Source: Methylococcaceae bacterium UBA7658
Lineage (GTDB): Bacteria > Pseudomonadota > Gammaproteobacteria > Methylococcales > Methylomonadaceae
Reading direction: 5' to 3'
Assembly (NCBI GenBank): GCA_002483425.1
Contig: DLHW01000034.1
Location: 1 to 64,000 of the forward strand
Length of the DNA: 64,000 nucleotides
Below the pieces are notes generated by a model. The model ran no database searches, was not told the DNA's origin, and saw only the letters and a list, made by a program, of their open reading frames with translations. Positions within the stretch are counted from its first letter, which is position 1. Each line of letters starts with the position of its first letter. Position numbers and translations under genes: made by a program. Shown here one piece after another: positions 10,594-20,109 of the stretch.

Positions 10594-10812
10594 ATGATTG
10601 AATCCGCATCCTTAACCGTTACCGGTATGAAATGTGGCGGTTGTGAAAACATTGTTACGGCAAAACTAAAAGGTATGGACGGTGTGAAATCGGCGGTAGC
10701 ATCCAGTAAAGATAAAGCCGTTAAAGTCGAGTTCGATGCGACCAAGACCAGCCTAAAAGTCATTGTTCAAGCGATTACGGAGACGGGTTATACGGTTTTT
10801 GACGATAATTAA
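10594..10812 (+). CDS. copZ: Heavy-metal-associated (HMA) domain copper chaperone, CopZ-like
   Basis: This 72-residue single HMA domain has the metal-binding motif GMKCGGCE near residue 10, with the ferredoxin-like beta-alpha-beta pattern and a final ETGYTVFDD strand. Such proteins carry Cu(I) in the cytoplasm and hand it to a P-type ATPase. A GGAG ribosome-binding site lies 7 bases before the ATG. The ATPase gene follows after 36 bases and carries its own HMA domain, so the two form a copper operon. Whether the purpose is detoxification or supply to a cuproenzyme cannot be read from this gene alone. Confidence 0.9.
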   Translation: MIESASLTVTGMKCGGCENIVTAKLKGMDGVKSAVASSKDKAVKVEFDATKTSLKVIVQAITETGYTVFDDN

Positions 10813-10848
10813 CCGGATCTCATCACTACTATATTATAAGGGGTAAAT

Positions 10849-13098
10849 ATGACGGCAGAACAGATTTCGGAGCAAGCTTCAGATATCACCCGGTTATCCA
10901 TTATGGGTATGAGTTGCGCGGGTTGTGTCAGCGCTGTTGAAGGTGCTCTGGCATCTGTGCCCGGCGTAGTTTCGGTCGAGGTCAATTTCGCCGATCATTC
11001 CGCCATGGTCAAAGGTCGCGCCGAACCTGAGTTGTTGAAACAAGCGGTTATCAGCGCCGGTTACGATGCTGCTGTCATGGAAGGATTCGAAAATCCCGAA
11101 GAACAAGAAGAACTGGAGCGGCTTCGGTACCGTTCGTTAATGAAAAAAGCGGCGGTGGCCGGCGCTTTTGGCGCTTTTTTGATGTTGGCGGAGCATTTTT
11201 CCTGGCTGCCTGACATGGGTTCTCCCGAAGGCCGCTGGATTTGGCCGGAATTGGCGCTGATCACGCTGGGTATTATGGTTTACTCCGGGCTGCATTTTTA
11301 CCGCGGCGCCGCGAAAGCTTTAAGCTTGGGGCAGGCGAACATGGATACGTTGATTGCATTAGGCACTGGCGCTGCTTGGCTCTATTCCTGTATTGTAATC
11401 GATTTCCATGCCGTTTTACCGTCTTTGGCGAAGCATGCTTATTTCGAAGCGGCGGTTGTTATTCTTGCCTTTATTAATTTGGGAACCGGTTTAGAAACCT
11501 TGGCAAGGGGTCGGACGTCCGGCGCGATCAGACAGCTTATCGGTTTACAACCGCGCACTGCCCGTGTCATCCGGGATGGCAAAGAACAGGATGTTCCCAT
11601 AGAGACGGTCGGTTTGGGTGAAACGATAAGAGTCCGTCCGGGCGAAAAAATTCCGGTCGACGGCGCCTTATTCGAAGGTCATTCGACCGTGGATGAATCC
11701 ATGTTAACCGGCGAACCTATTCCAGTGGAAAAAACGGCCGGTAGTGAAGTAGCCGCCGGTACGCTAAATCAATCCGGAACCTTTTTATTTAAAGCAACCC
11801 GAATCGGACGGGATACGGCGCTAGCGCAAATAATTAAAAGCGTTCGTCAAGCGCAAAGCAGTAAACCCGATATCGCCCGGTTAGCGGATAAAATTTCCGC
11901 AGTCTTTGTTCCAGCCGTAGTCTTGATTGCCATCGTAACCTTTGCCGTTTGGTATTTTTTCGGGCCGAATCCGGCATTCGGTTATGGTTTCGTGACATCG
12001 ATGACAGTATTGGTGATTGCTTGTCCTTGCGCTTTGGGCTTGGCGACGCCGATATCCGTGATGGTAGCGGTCGGCAGAGCGGCGCAATCGGGGATCTTAA
12101 TCCGGCAAGGCGATGCGTTGCAAAAAGCCGGAAAATTAACCTGTATCGTATTGGATAAAACCGGAACCCTCACCGAAGGTAAGCCTAGTGTTTCGACCAT
12201 CAAACACACGGCTAAATTCGACGGCGACGCGGTCTTACGGTTGGCTGCAAGTATCGAATCCGGATCGGAGCATCCTTTAGCGGCAAGCATATTGGCCGCG
12301 GCTCGGCAAAAGGCGCTCAACATCGAAAAAGCGCAGAATTTTCAGGCTGTTGCAGGGCACGGCGTGACGGCGAATATCAATGGGAAGCCGGTCTATTTCG
12401 GCAATCGCTCCTTAATGAAGCTAAAAGGCGTGGATTCCAGGCAGTATGACGAACAAATGACCGAATTGTCGAATTTAGGACAAACCCCTATGTTCCTTGC
12501 AGTCGATAACATGATTGCAGGCATCATTGCGGTATCCGATCCCATCAAAAAAGATTCCGCAAATGCCGTACAGCAACTTCAAAAACTTGGCGTCAAGGTA
12601 ATTATGGTGACTGGGGACAATGAAATTACCGCCCAAGCGATTGCGAAACTAGCCGGAATAAAAGAGGTTAAAGCGCAAGTGCTGCCCCAAGATAAGGCAG
12701 GTATCGTGCAAGCTTTGCAACAACAAGGCGAAAAAGTAGGTATGGTGGGCGACGGCATTAACGATGCGCCTGCCTTGGCGCAAGCCGATGTCGGTATGGC
12801 GATAGGCACAGGGACCGATGTGGCTATAGAAAGCGCCGATGTGGTTATTTTACAAGGATCGCTGCTAAAAGTACCCGAGGCGATTGCCTTATCGAAAGCA
12901 ACTGTCAGCAATATCAAGCAAAACCTCTTCGGCGCATTTTTTTATAACACCATCAGCATACCGGTTGCCGCCGGTGCCTTATACCCGGTGTTCGGGTTAT
13001 TGCTTAATCCGATGATAGCGGGCGCGGCAATGGCGATGTCGTCATTAACCGTAGTAGCCAATGCAAACCGTTTACGTTGGAAAAAATTGACCGGCTAA
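10849..13098 (+). CDS. copA: Copper-translocating P1B-type ATPase CopA
   Basis: This 749-residue membrane ATPase exports Cu(I) from the cytoplasm. It has one N-terminal HMA domain (MSCAGC, C23 and C26) and the actuator motif TGEPIPVEK. The membrane metal site is C392-P-C394 in [11 protein letters not shown], and the phosphorylated aspartate is D436 in DKTGTLTEG. The P1B-specific SEHPLA and the hinge [12 protein letters not shown] are also present. AAGGGG precedes the ATG. Only one HMA domain and a possible FNR-type promoter recall the CopA2/CcoI group that supplies copper to cbb3 oxidases; no ccoGHS genes are present here, so ordinary export remains possible. Confidence 0.95.
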   Translation: MTAEQISEQASDITRLSIMGMSCAGCVSAVEGALASVPGVVSVEVNFADHSAMVKGRAEPELLKQAVISAGYDAAVMEGFENPEEQEELERLRYRSLMKKAAVAGAFGAFLMLAEHFSWLPDMGSPEGRWIWPELALITLGIMVYSGLHFYRGAAKALSLGQANMDTLIALGTGAAWLYSCIVIDFHAVLPSLAKHAYFEAAVVILAFINLGTGLETLARGRTSGAIRQLIGLQPRTARVIRDGKEQDVPIETVGLGETIRVRPGEKIPVDGALFEGHSTVDESMLTGEPIPVEKTAGSEVAAGTLNQSGTFLFKATRIGRDTALAQIIKSVRQAQSSKPDIARLADKISAVFVPAVVLIAIVTFAVWYFFGPNPAFGYGFVTSMTVLVIACPCALGLATPISVMVAVGRAAQSGILIRQGDALQKAGKLTCIVLDKTGTLTEGKPSVSTIKHTAKFDGDAVLRLAASIESGSEHPLAASILAAARQKALNIEKAQNFQAVAGHGVTANINGKPVYFGNRSLMKLKGVDSRQYDEQMTELSNLGQTPMFLAVDNMIAGIIAVSDPIKKDSANAVQQLQKLGVKVIMVTGDNEITAQAIAKLAGIKEVKAQVLPQDKAGIVQALQQQGEKVGMVGDGINDAPALAQADVGMAIGTGTDVAIESADVVILQGSLLKVPEAIALSKATVSNIKQNLFGAFFYNTISIPVAAGALYPVFGLLLNPMIAGAAMAMSSLTVVANANRLRWKKLTG

Positions 13099-13280
13099 TA
13101 GAGGGTGTCTATTTCAATTCCAAGGCTTAATGCCGGGTAATCAAGTTGCGAGTCCCTTTAAGCAGTTATTCAAGGTCAAAGGGTCGATGGAAATAGTCTT
13201 TCATCGGATGAATTTAAAGCCTAATCGATTGTGAAGCCGTCAGCTATTATTTGCGTTTTATCACTGCTTGGACGGCGCGA

Positions 13281-13775
13281 TTATTTGTATTCGATAGCCA
13301 CAATAGAATAACGCATGGCTTTACCGCCAATCGTGACGATGACTTCGTCATCGACTGTTCTTTTTATCAAGGCTTTAGCGAGCGGCGAGTCGAGGCTGAC
13401 ATAAGGCTCTTTAGGATCGATTTCATCCGCGCCGACAATCCGGTAACAAAGCGCTTGCCCCGACTCGTTTTCCAGCGTGACCCATGCGCCGAAATATACT
13501 TTACCGGTATCTTCGGGCGCGGACGAAACGACTTTAAGTGCGGGCAAACGTTTTTGCAGGTAAAAAATGCGGCGGTCTATTTCGCGTAATTCCTTTTTCC
13601 GGTAAATATATTCGGCGTTCTCGGAACGGTCGCCCTCGGCCGCAGCCGCGGCTAAAGCCTTGGTGACATCGTTTCTTTTTACCCATAGTGCTCTTAATTC
13701 TGCTTCCAGACGGTTAAAGCCCGTTGCGGTAATATAAGGCGAAGATTTCGGTTGTGGTGGCCGCCAGCGTGACAT
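13281..13775 (-). CDS. greB: Transcription elongation factor GreB
   Basis: This roughly 164-residue protein rescues backtracked RNA polymerase by stimulating transcript cleavage. The N-terminal coiled coil has the acidic tip in EGDRSENAEYIYRKKELR, and the GreA/GreB C-terminal domain follows (KVYFGAWVTLENE, RIVGADEID, SLDSPLAKALI). YIYRKKELREIDRRI is characteristic of GreB over GreA. An in-frame ATG at 13814 would add 13 residues, but the internal MSRWRPPQPKSS start fits the family better. The next gene, slyD, is divergent with about 90 bases between. Confidence 0.92.
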   Translation of the reverse strand: MSRWRPPQPKSSPYITATGFNRLEAELRALWVKRNDVTKALAAAAAEGDRSENAEYIYRKKELREIDRRIFYLQKRLPALKVVSSAPEDTGKVYFGAWVTLENESGQALCYRIVGADEIDPKEPYVSLDSPLAKALIKRTVDDEVIVTIGGKAMRYSIVAIEYK

Positions 13776-13866
13776 TAACAGAGTGTAAGTATGGGTATAG
13801 AAAATTTCAGACAAATACCGGGCAAACGGTTATTATTGTGCCATTTAATCAAATTTAGGTTTCGAA

Positions 13867-14346
13867 ATGCAAATTGCAAATAATACAGCCGTTTCTATTC
13901 ATTACACGCTGACCGACGATGAAGGTAAGCAAATCGACAGTACGAACGGTGGGGAGCCGTTGGTGTATTTGCACGGTCACGGCAACATCATAACCGGTTT
14001 GGAAAAAGCGCTGCACAACCGGAATGCGGGCGATCAGTTTACTGTCCGTATTGAAGCAGTCGAAGCTTACGGTGAATACAGCGACGATATGATTCAAGTG
14101 GTGTCTAAGGAAATGTTCGACGGTATTGATCATCTCGAGGTCGGTATGCAATTTCATGCGGCGGTAAATTCTGGCACGGGCATCGTGACGATCACGAAAA
14201 TTGACGGAGAAGAGATCACGATTGACGGTAATCATCCAATGGCGGGCCAAGCGCTTAATTTTACTATCGATGTCGTTGCCGTTAGATTAGCGACTAAGGA
14301 TGAGTTATCGCACGGTCATATTCACGGCGCAGGTTGCCATCATTAA
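13867..14346 (+). CDS. slyD: FKBP-type peptidyl-prolyl isomerase, SlyD-like
   Basis: This 159-residue cytoplasmic protein has a split FKBP domain with an inserted chaperone (IF) domain at about residues 70-120. LTDDEGKQIDST and the VYLHGHGNIITGLEKAL strand-loop are typical of SlyD. The short C-terminal tail HGHIHGAGCHH contains four His and one Cys and probably binds nickel or another metal, although it is much shorter than that of E. coli SlyD. It may act as a folding helper and metal reserve. Its neighbours do not suggest a specific client. Confidence 0.9.
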   Translation: MQIANNTAVSIHYTLTDDEGKQIDSTNGGEPLVYLHGHGNIITGLEKALHNRNAGDQFTVRIEAVEAYGEYSDDMIQVVSKEMFDGIDHLEVGMQFHAAVNSGTGIVTITKIDGEEITIDGNHPMAGQALNFTIDVVAVRLATKDELSHGHIHGAGCHH

Positions 14347-14571
14347 AATGGTCAGGGCATTTTGCGATCTCGTTTTAGCGATGATCGTACGGTTTAAGAT
14401 TATTTCGATTGATCGCGTTTCTCGGTGATTTTGGGTGTTGCCAAATATCGTTTTGATAGTGGATAGCCATAATAAAGCTGGTTTTGTTAGAAATCCTCAA
14501 TTCGGCAACGAGAAACAATGCAGTTGTAAGATTTTAGTAAAATAAATGCTGGTTATTTACTTAATAAGCCG

Positions 14572-15987
14572 ATGTTACGAAAAATTTTAATTGCTAATCG
14601 CGGCGAGATAGCTGTTCGCATTATCCGGGCGTGCTCTGAAATGGGTATCCGTTCGGTTGCGATTTACTCGGAAGCCGACCGCTATGCGCTGCATGTCAAA
14701 AAAGCGGACGAATCGTATTGCATCGGTAGTGAGCCGTTAGCAGGTTATCTCAATATTTATGCCTTAGTCGATTTAGCGGCGGCAACCGGTTGCGATGCGG
14801 TCCATCCCGGTTATGGTTTCCTGTCGGAAAACGCTCAATTTGCCAAAGCTTGCAACGAGCGCGGCTTGATTTTCATTGGGCCTAGTCCGAGCGTGATTCA
14901 ACGCATGGGCGATAAAACCGAAGCCCGGAATGCTATGATAGCCGCCGGTATTCCGGTGACGCCCGGTACAGCAAACCTGCCCGGCATCGAAGAGGCGGTG
15001 CTTGCTGCAGAAAAGATCGGTTATCCAATTATGCTCAAAGCCACTTCCGGCGGTGGCGGCCGGGGCATTCGCCGGTGCGATAATGCCGACGAATTGCGGC
15101 GCAATTATGAACGAGTGATTTCCGAAGCCACTAAAGCCTTCGGTAGTGCAGATGTATTCCTGGAAAAATGCGTTGTCAATCCGCGCCATATTGAGGTGCA
15201 AGTGCTGGCCGATCATCACGGCAACACCGTCCACCTGTATGAGAGGGACTGTTCAATCCAGCGCCGCAATCAGAAATTGATCGAAATCGCGCCGTCGCCG
15301 CAACTTGACGAAGCGCAACGGCAGTATATCGGCGGGTTGGCGGTGCTTGCCGCCAAAGCGGTCGGTTACACGAATGCGGGTACCGTCGAGTTTTTGCTCG
15401 ACGATAACGGGCGGTTTTATTTCATGGAAATGAACACGCGGGTGCAGGTCGAGCATACTATTACTGAAACCATTACCGGAGTCGACATCGTTGAGGAGCA
15501 AATCCGGGTTGCCGCCGGCTTGCCGTTGCGTTGCAAACAGGAAGAATTAACCCGCCGCGGCTATGCCATTCAATTCCGCATCAACGCCGAAGATCCTAAA
15601 AACGGCTTTCTACCGAGTTTCGGAAATATTTCGCGCTACTATGCGCCGGGCGGGCCGGGCGTGAGGACTGATACCGCGATTTATACCGGTTACGATATTC
15701 CACCGTATTACGACTCGATGCTGGCGAAATTGATCGTCAGCGCCAGTACCTGGGAAGACACCATTAAACGGGGCGAGCGCGCGTTAAAAGATATGGGTTT
15801 GTTTGGTATCAAAACAACCATTCCTTATTACCTGCAAATTCTCCAGCATCCCGAATTTCGCGCTGCCAAATTCAATACCGGCTTTATTGAAAAACATCCC
15901 GACTTGGTTAATTATTCCAATAAGCCCCGGCCTGAGGTGCTGGCAAGTGTTATTGCGGCTGTCATGGCGGCGCATACAGGGCTTTAA
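14572..15987 (+). CDS. pycA: Biotin carboxylase subunit of pyruvate carboxylase (PycA; AccC-like)
   Basis: This 471-residue ATP-grasp enzyme carboxylates biotin on the partner subunit using ATP and bicarbonate. It has the N-terminal RKILIANRGEIAVRII, the glycine-rich ATP loop SGGGGRGIRRC, the central HIEVQVLADHHGN, and the catalytic stretch FMEMNTRVQVEHTITE. The sequence alone would also fit AccC of acetyl-CoA carboxylase. The next gene, 24 bases downstream, encodes a carboxyltransferase with biotinyl domain, which makes a two-subunit pyruvate carboxylase the better reading. In methanotrophs such an enzyme makes oxaloacetate for anaplerosis. Confidence 0.9.
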   Translation: MLRKILIANRGEIAVRIIRACSEMGIRSVAIYSEADRYALHVKKADESYCIGSEPLAGYLNIYALVDLAAATGCDAVHPGYGFLSENAQFAKACNERGLIFIGPSPSVIQRMGDKTEARNAMIAAGIPVTPGTANLPGIEEAVLAAEKIGYPIMLKATSGGGGRGIRRCDNADELRRNYERVISEATKAFGSADVFLEKCVVNPRHIEVQVLADHHGNTVHLYERDCSIQRRNQKLIEIAPSPQLDEAQRQYIGGLAVLAAKAVGYTNAGTVEFLLDDNGRFYFMEMNTRVQVEHTITETITGVDIVEEQIRVAAGLPLRCKQEELTRRGYAIQFRINAEDPKNGFLPSFGNISRYYAPGGPGVRTDTAIYTGYDIPPYYDSMLAKLIVSASTWEDTIKRGERALKDMGLFGIKTTIPYYLQILQHPEFRAAKFNTGFIEKHPDLVNYSNKPRPEVLASVIAAVMAAHTGL

Positions 15988-16011
15988 ACGTTTTTATGTA
16001 ATATTAAAATT

Positions 16012-17841
16012 ATGGCAAAAGAACAAGTTAAAATTACCGATGTCATTTTGCGCGATGCGCACCAATCCCTCATCGCCACCCGATTGAGGACGGAAGACAT
16101 GTTGCCTGCCTGCGCCATGCTAGACGGCATCGGCTATTGGTCGCTGGAGTGTTGGGGTGGTGCAACATTCGATGCTTGCCTTAGGTTTCTGAAAGAAGAT
16201 CCCTGGGAGCGGTTGAGCAAACTTAAGGCGGCTTTACCTAAAACCCGCCTGCAAATGCTGGTGCGCGGGCAGAATCTCCTGGGCTACAGGCATTATTCCG
16301 ACGATGTCGTGCGCGCTTTTATCCATAAAGCCGCGCAAAATGGCATGGATGTGTTTCGTATCTTCGACGCTTTGAACGACATCCGCAATTTGCGGACGGC
16401 TATTGAAGCCGCCAAGGAAAGCGGCAAACATGCGCAAGGCACGATCTGCTACACCACCAGCCCGGTGCATGATGTTCTTAGCTTTGTCACCCTTGGCAAA
16501 GATTTGGCGAATTTGGGTTGCGACTCCATCGCCATTAAGGATATGGCAGGCTTATTGACGCCTTATGTCACCAGCGAGTTGGTCAAAGCCCTTAAGGATA
16601 CTGTCGATCTGCCCTTACACTTGCATTCTCACGCCACCTCCGGGTTGGCCGAGATGTGCCAACTGAAGGCTATCGAAGCCGGTTGCCGTCATATCGATAC
16701 GGCGTTATCGTCCTGGTCGGGCGGCACCAGCCATCCGCCGACGGAAGCGCAAGTCATAACTTTAAGGGGCACAGAATACGATACCGGTTTGGATTTGGAT
16801 AAATTACAAGCCGTTAACAAATATTTTGCCGAAATCAGAAAAAAATACCGCCGTTTTGAAAGCGAGTTTACCGGTATCGATACCCAAGTGCATATTTTTC
16901 AAGTGCCGGGAGGGATGATTTCCAACTTGGCGAATCAGTTAAAGGAACGTAATGCGCTGGATCGTATCGGCGATGTTTACAAGGAAATTCCGGAAGTCCG
17001 TAAAGACCTCGGTTATCCTCCGCTGGTCACGCCGACCTCGCAAATTGTCGGTACGCAAGCCGTTCTTAACGTATTGACTGGCAAGCGTTATGAGACGATT
17101 ACTAATGAAGTTAAACGCTATCTTCAAGGGGGTTACGGCAAGGCTCCGGCTGCCGTAAATTACGAGTTGCAGAAAAAAGCCATTGGCAAGGAAGACGTTA
17201 TGGATTGCCGTCCCGCTGATTTAATCCCGCCGGAATTGGATAAACTGAGGCAGGAAATCGGCGAATTGGCGTTGAACGACGAAGACGTGCTCAGTTACGC
17301 CATGTTTCCGGAAGTCGGCAAATTGTTTCTGGAACAGCGTTCTAACGGCGCGTTGGTGTCTGAGCCTTTGGAGCTAGAATCCAGGTCGGACGACAGCATC
17401 AAAAAAGCGCCGACCGAATTCAATGTCGCCTTGCACGGCGAAAGTTACCATATCAAGGTCACTGGCGCCGGGCCGAAAAACCAGATGCTTCGGCATTTTT
17501 ACTTCATGGTGGACGGTGTGCCGGAAGAAATCGTGGTCGAAACCTTGGACGAAATCGTCTTGGAAGGCGGCACCCAAGGCGCGGTAAAGGGAACGATAGC
17601 AAGCAAACGCCGTAAACCGTCCGAACCGGGCGATGTGTTTGTCAGTATGCCGTGCAATGTCCTGGAAGTGTTGGTCAAAGTGGGGCAGCAAGTTTCGGCG
17701 GGGCAAGGAGTCATGGTCACGGAGGCCATGAAGATGGAAACCGAGATTACCGCGCCGGTTTCAGGAACGGTTAAGGCTGTCCATATCGTCAAAGGTGAGC
17801 CGGCGAATCCGGATGAAGTGTTGATAGAGATTGCTCCTTGA
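16012..17841 (+). CDS. pycB: Pyruvate carboxylase subunit B / oxaloacetate decarboxylase alpha-type protein
   Basis: This 609-residue protein has an N-terminal DRE-TIM carboxyltransferase barrel (DVILRDAHQSLIATR, the metal-binding LHLHSHATSGL). A conserved PYC_OADA domain follows, then a Pro/Ala-poor linker and a biotinyl domain with the biotinylated lysine at K574 in EAMKMETE. It forms a complex with the preceding subunit to carboxylate pyruvate. The membrane subunits OadB and OadG of the sodium pump are absent nearby, which argues against a decarboxylase. Length is typical of the family. Confidence 0.92.
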   Translation: MAKEQVKITDVILRDAHQSLIATRLRTEDMLPACAMLDGIGYWSLECWGGATFDACLRFLKEDPWERLSKLKAALPKTRLQMLVRGQNLLGYRHYSDDVVRAFIHKAAQNGMDVFRIFDALNDIRNLRTAIEAAKESGKHAQGTICYTTSPVHDVLSFVTLGKDLANLGCDSIAIKDMAGLLTPYVTSELVKALKDTVDLPLHLHSHATSGLAEMCQLKAIEAGCRHIDTALSSWSGGTSHPPTEAQVITLRGTEYDTGLDLDKLQAVNKYFAEIRKKYRRFESEFTGIDTQVHIFQVPGGMISNLANQLKERNALDRIGDVYKEIPEVRKDLGYPPLVTPTSQIVGTQAVLNVLTGKRYETITNEVKRYLQGGYGKAPAAVNYELQKKAIGKEDVMDCRPADLIPPELDKLRQEIGELALNDEDVLSYAMFPEVGKLFLEQRSNGALVSEPLELESRSDDSIKKAPTEFNVALHGESYHIKVTGAGPKNQMLRHFYFMVDGVPEEIVVETLDEIVLEGGTQGAVKGTIASKRRKPSEPGDVFVSMPCNVLEVLVKVGQQVSAGQGVMVTEAMKMETEITAPVSGTVKAVHIVKGEPANPDEVLIEIAP

Positions 17842-17878
17842 CTCCGATTGCCTTACAAAAGCAGTTGGCAAAATAGGA

Positions 17879-18439
17879 ATGGCGAAGATTATCGAATTCG
17901 AAACGGAGCGGCTTAAACTGCGGCAGTGGCAAACTGACGATTATCAACCTTTCAGCACGATGAGCGCCGACTGGCGCGTAATGGCGTTTTTTCCATCGAT
18001 ACTCGTTAAGCAAGCCAGCGATGCGATGGCTGAGCGGTGTAAAGCGTTAATTGCGGAGCGCGGGTGGGGTTTTTGGGCAACAGAATTGAAAACCACACAT
18101 GAATTTATCGGTTTTGCCGGGCTAAATACGCCATCGCCGGATTTACCTGTTTCGGCCAATGTGGAAATCGGCTGGCGTTTGGCTTTTGAGCATTGGGGAA
18201 GAGGTTTAGCAACCGAAGCGGCGAAAGCGGTGCTAAATGTCGCATTTGCCGATCTTGGTTTTGCTGAAATAATCTCTTTTACCAGTTTAGGTAATCATCG
18301 CTCCCGCGCCGTGATGGAGCGCATCGGCATGGTTGAGACAGCTTTGCTATTCGACCATCCGGCCGTTCCCGAAAGCAGCCCACATCGAAGACATTGCTTA
18401 TACCGCATAAACTCTGAGCGGTGGGCGAATAAGTCATAA
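17879..18439 (+). CDS. GNAT-family N-acetyltransferase, RimJ/RimL-like
   Basis: This roughly 186-residue protein has the GNAT fold of the RimJ/RimL type: ETERLKLRQW at the start, EIGWRLAFEHWGRGLATEA as the acetyl-CoA binding segment, and TSLGNHRSRAVMERIGM near the end. The substrate is unknown; protein N-termini, ribosomal proteins and small amines are all known for this group. The ATG at 17879 is chosen because the family begins at this point; an in-frame TTG/ATG-like start at 17831 would overlap pycB by 11 bases. It probably sits in the pyc transcript by position only. Confidence 0.82.
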   Translation: MAKIIEFETERLKLRQWQTDDYQPFSTMSADWRVMAFFPSILVKQASDAMAERCKALIAERGWGFWATELKTTHEFIGFAGLNTPSPDLPVSANVEIGWRLAFEHWGRGLATEAAKAVLNVAFADLGFAEIISFTSLGNHRSRAVMERIGMVETALLFDHPAVPESSPHRRHCLYRINSERWANKS

Positions 18440-18456
18440 ACCGGTACAATTGCGGC

Positions 18457-19521
18457 ATGAACATTGTTTCCGCCAATTCAACCGCTATCGCACGTGCTGT
18501 CGAATTAATAAAACAAGGCAAACTCGTTGCCATTCCTACCGAAACCGTTTACGGCTTAGGTGCCGATGCCAAAAACCCGGAAGCCGTAAAACGCATTTTT
18601 GCTGCCAAAGACCGTCCTGCCGATCATCCCTTGATCGTCCATATTCCTGATAAGGCTGCTCTCGACGATTGGGCGATTGATATTCCCGAGCCGGTCTGGA
18701 AACTTGCTGAACAGTTCTGGCCGGGACCGTTAACGATTGTGCTTAAAAAACACCCCGATGTGCCGTTTGAGGTTACGGGCGGGCAAGACACCGTAGCGCT
18801 TCGTGTTCCCAATCATCCGGTTGCGTTGAGTGTCTTGAAAGCTTTTGGAGGCGGTATTGCCGCACCGTCCGCCAACCGCTTTTGCCGCATCAGCCCCACA
18901 CTAGCCAGCCATGTGGAAGAAGAACTGGGCGATAAGGTCGATATGATTTTGGACGGCGGCGCGTGTCAAGTCGGCTTGGAATCGACGATTGCTGATTTAA
19001 GTGGCGAACAGCCCAGATTGCTACGTCCGGGGCAAATAAGTAAGTCTGAAATTGAAGAACTATTAGGCATTACTTTACAATTACCTGAAAATAAAGAAAA
19101 AATACTCGCTCCAGGGATGATGAACGTGCATTATTCCCCCATCACTGAAACCTTATTATGCACTCCAACGCAAGTTGAGATTGTCTTGCGTGGCGATGCG
19201 TTTCAACATCAACATAAGATGGGCATTTTGGGTTATGCCAGAAAAATAGATTCGGACTTGTTCGAGCGGATTATCATAATGCCGGACGATGTTAACGCCT
19301 ATGCCCATGAACTTTATGGTAAATTGCGCGAGTTGGATCATGCCGGATTAGATTTGATTTTGGTCGAGCAACCGCCGCAAACGGAAGAATGGCGGGCGGT
19401 GAATGATCGATTGGGAAAAGCATCGAAGCCGTTACCGACTGGCTCAGAATCTTCACTGCTTGAAACAACCGTTTTTGACGCTATTGCTAGTGTTTTTATT
19501 AGTGGTATCGGTGGCTGTTGA
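18457..19521 (+). CDS. sua5: L-threonylcarbamoyladenylate synthase, Sua5 type
   Basis: This 354-residue enzyme makes threonylcarbamoyl-AMP from threonine, bicarbonate and ATP for the t6A modification of tRNA. The YrdC domain has IPTETVYGLGADA, RIFAAKDRPADHPLIVHI and AAPSANRFCRISPT. A linker leads to the C-terminal Sua5 domain from APGMMNVHYSP onwards. The presence of that second domain makes it the long Sua5 form rather than the short TsaC usual in enterobacteria. Start is 17 bases after the GNAT stop. Confidence 0.93.
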   Translation: MNIVSANSTAIARAVELIKQGKLVAIPTETVYGLGADAKNPEAVKRIFAAKDRPADHPLIVHIPDKAALDDWAIDIPEPVWKLAEQFWPGPLTIVLKKHPDVPFEVTGGQDTVALRVPNHPVALSVLKAFGGGIAAPSANRFCRISPTLASHVEEELGDKVDMILDGGACQVGLESTIADLSGEQPRLLRPGQISKSEIEELLGITLQLPENKEKILAPGMMNVHYSPITETLLCTPTQVEIVLRGDAFQHQHKMGILGYARKIDSDLFERIIIMPDDVNAYAHELYGKLRELDHAGLDLILVEQPPQTEEWRAVNDRLGKASKPLPTGSESSLLETTVFDAIASVFISGIGGC

Positions 19522-19550
19522 TTTTTTAATTCATCTTTTCATCAGATAAA

Positions 19551-20009
19551 ATGGATCATAGATACCAAAAACGTATGTCCGTTTATTGGTCAAGAGATCT
19601 GAAAAAAGAGTTAAAAGCTTTTGATCGTCTTGATACGTCATCTTGGTTTGATTTATGGCATACGCATCCAGACTGGAAATCGAAGGGAAATAGATTTCCG
19701 GAAAATCGCGCTATTGTGGCTAAGATTACCTATCAATTACTGATATACGCAGAGTGTCTTTTTCAGTCAAGAAGTCAACCAGTACAAATTTTTGCGTCTA
19801 TTTGTGAAGATACAGGAAATAATGCGGTTTATATCCATTCCGAAAACCCGAATGGGACACCGTTTCCTTACGAGTTTAGTGATACGGTTTGGGATGTTCC
19901 AGAGCCGCTCGAACTTTTTGGTATCGTTGACAACCAAATACATCAGATAGGTCTGCAAAAATTTTCAAATGAATCCGTATATGTCGTCCGAAAAAGAGAG
20001 GTAAGTTAA
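19551..20009 (+). CDS. Hypothetical protein, AT-rich
   Basis: This 152-residue protein has no family I recognise. It is soluble, with an N-terminal part rich in Trp and His (SSWFDLWHTHPDWKSKGN) and a C-terminal part with alternating hydrophobic strands (ELFGIVDNQIHQIGL). No signal peptide or membrane segment is seen. Base composition is clearly more AT-rich than its neighbours, and it is paired with another orphan AT-rich gene across a REP-like hairpin, which suggests recent acquisition. An immunity or antitoxin-like role is possible but only a guess. The ATG has no clear ribosome-binding site; M9 at 19575 is an alternative. Confidence 0.6.
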   Translation: MDHRYQKRMSVYWSRDLKKELKAFDRLDTSSWFDLWHTHPDWKSKGNRFPENRAIVAKITYQLLIYAECLFQSRSQPVQIFASICEDTGNNAVYIHSENPNGTPFPYEFSDTVWDVPEPLELFGIVDNQIHQIGLQKFSNESVYVVRKREVS

Positions 20010-20027
20010 TATTGTGATCGTTCATGG

Positions 20028-20086
20028 TTCGGCAAGCTCGGCACGTAAGGTATCAACCACTTACCGTTCGTGCCGAGCTTGTCGAA
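20028..20086. repeat. REP-like hairpin
   Basis: Two 18-base arms (20028-20045 and 20069-20086) are complementary at 17 of 18 positions. A shorter GTAAG/CTTAC stem lies within the loop. The arm reads as CTTCGACAAGCTCGGCACGAACGG on one strand, close to a repeat type scattered between genes in many proteobacteria. A related copy lies at 40356-40385. Confidence 0.75.
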
Positions 20087-20109
20087 GGACTTATACAGGA
20101 ATTACAAAA

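Noticed and set aside
11982..12323. Antisense frame of 113 codons within copA
   Set aside because: Shadow of a conserved gene; composition follows copA codon use.
14572..17841. Acetyl-CoA carboxylase or sodium-pumping oxaloacetate decarboxylase
   Set aside because: The partner is a pyruvate-type carboxyltransferase with its own biotin domain, and no OadB/OadG membrane subunits are present.
20014..20109. Longer N-terminus of the second AT-rich orphan gene
   Set aside because: It is read through the REP-like hairpin; MKTLCIQIQL at 20110 is a better start.
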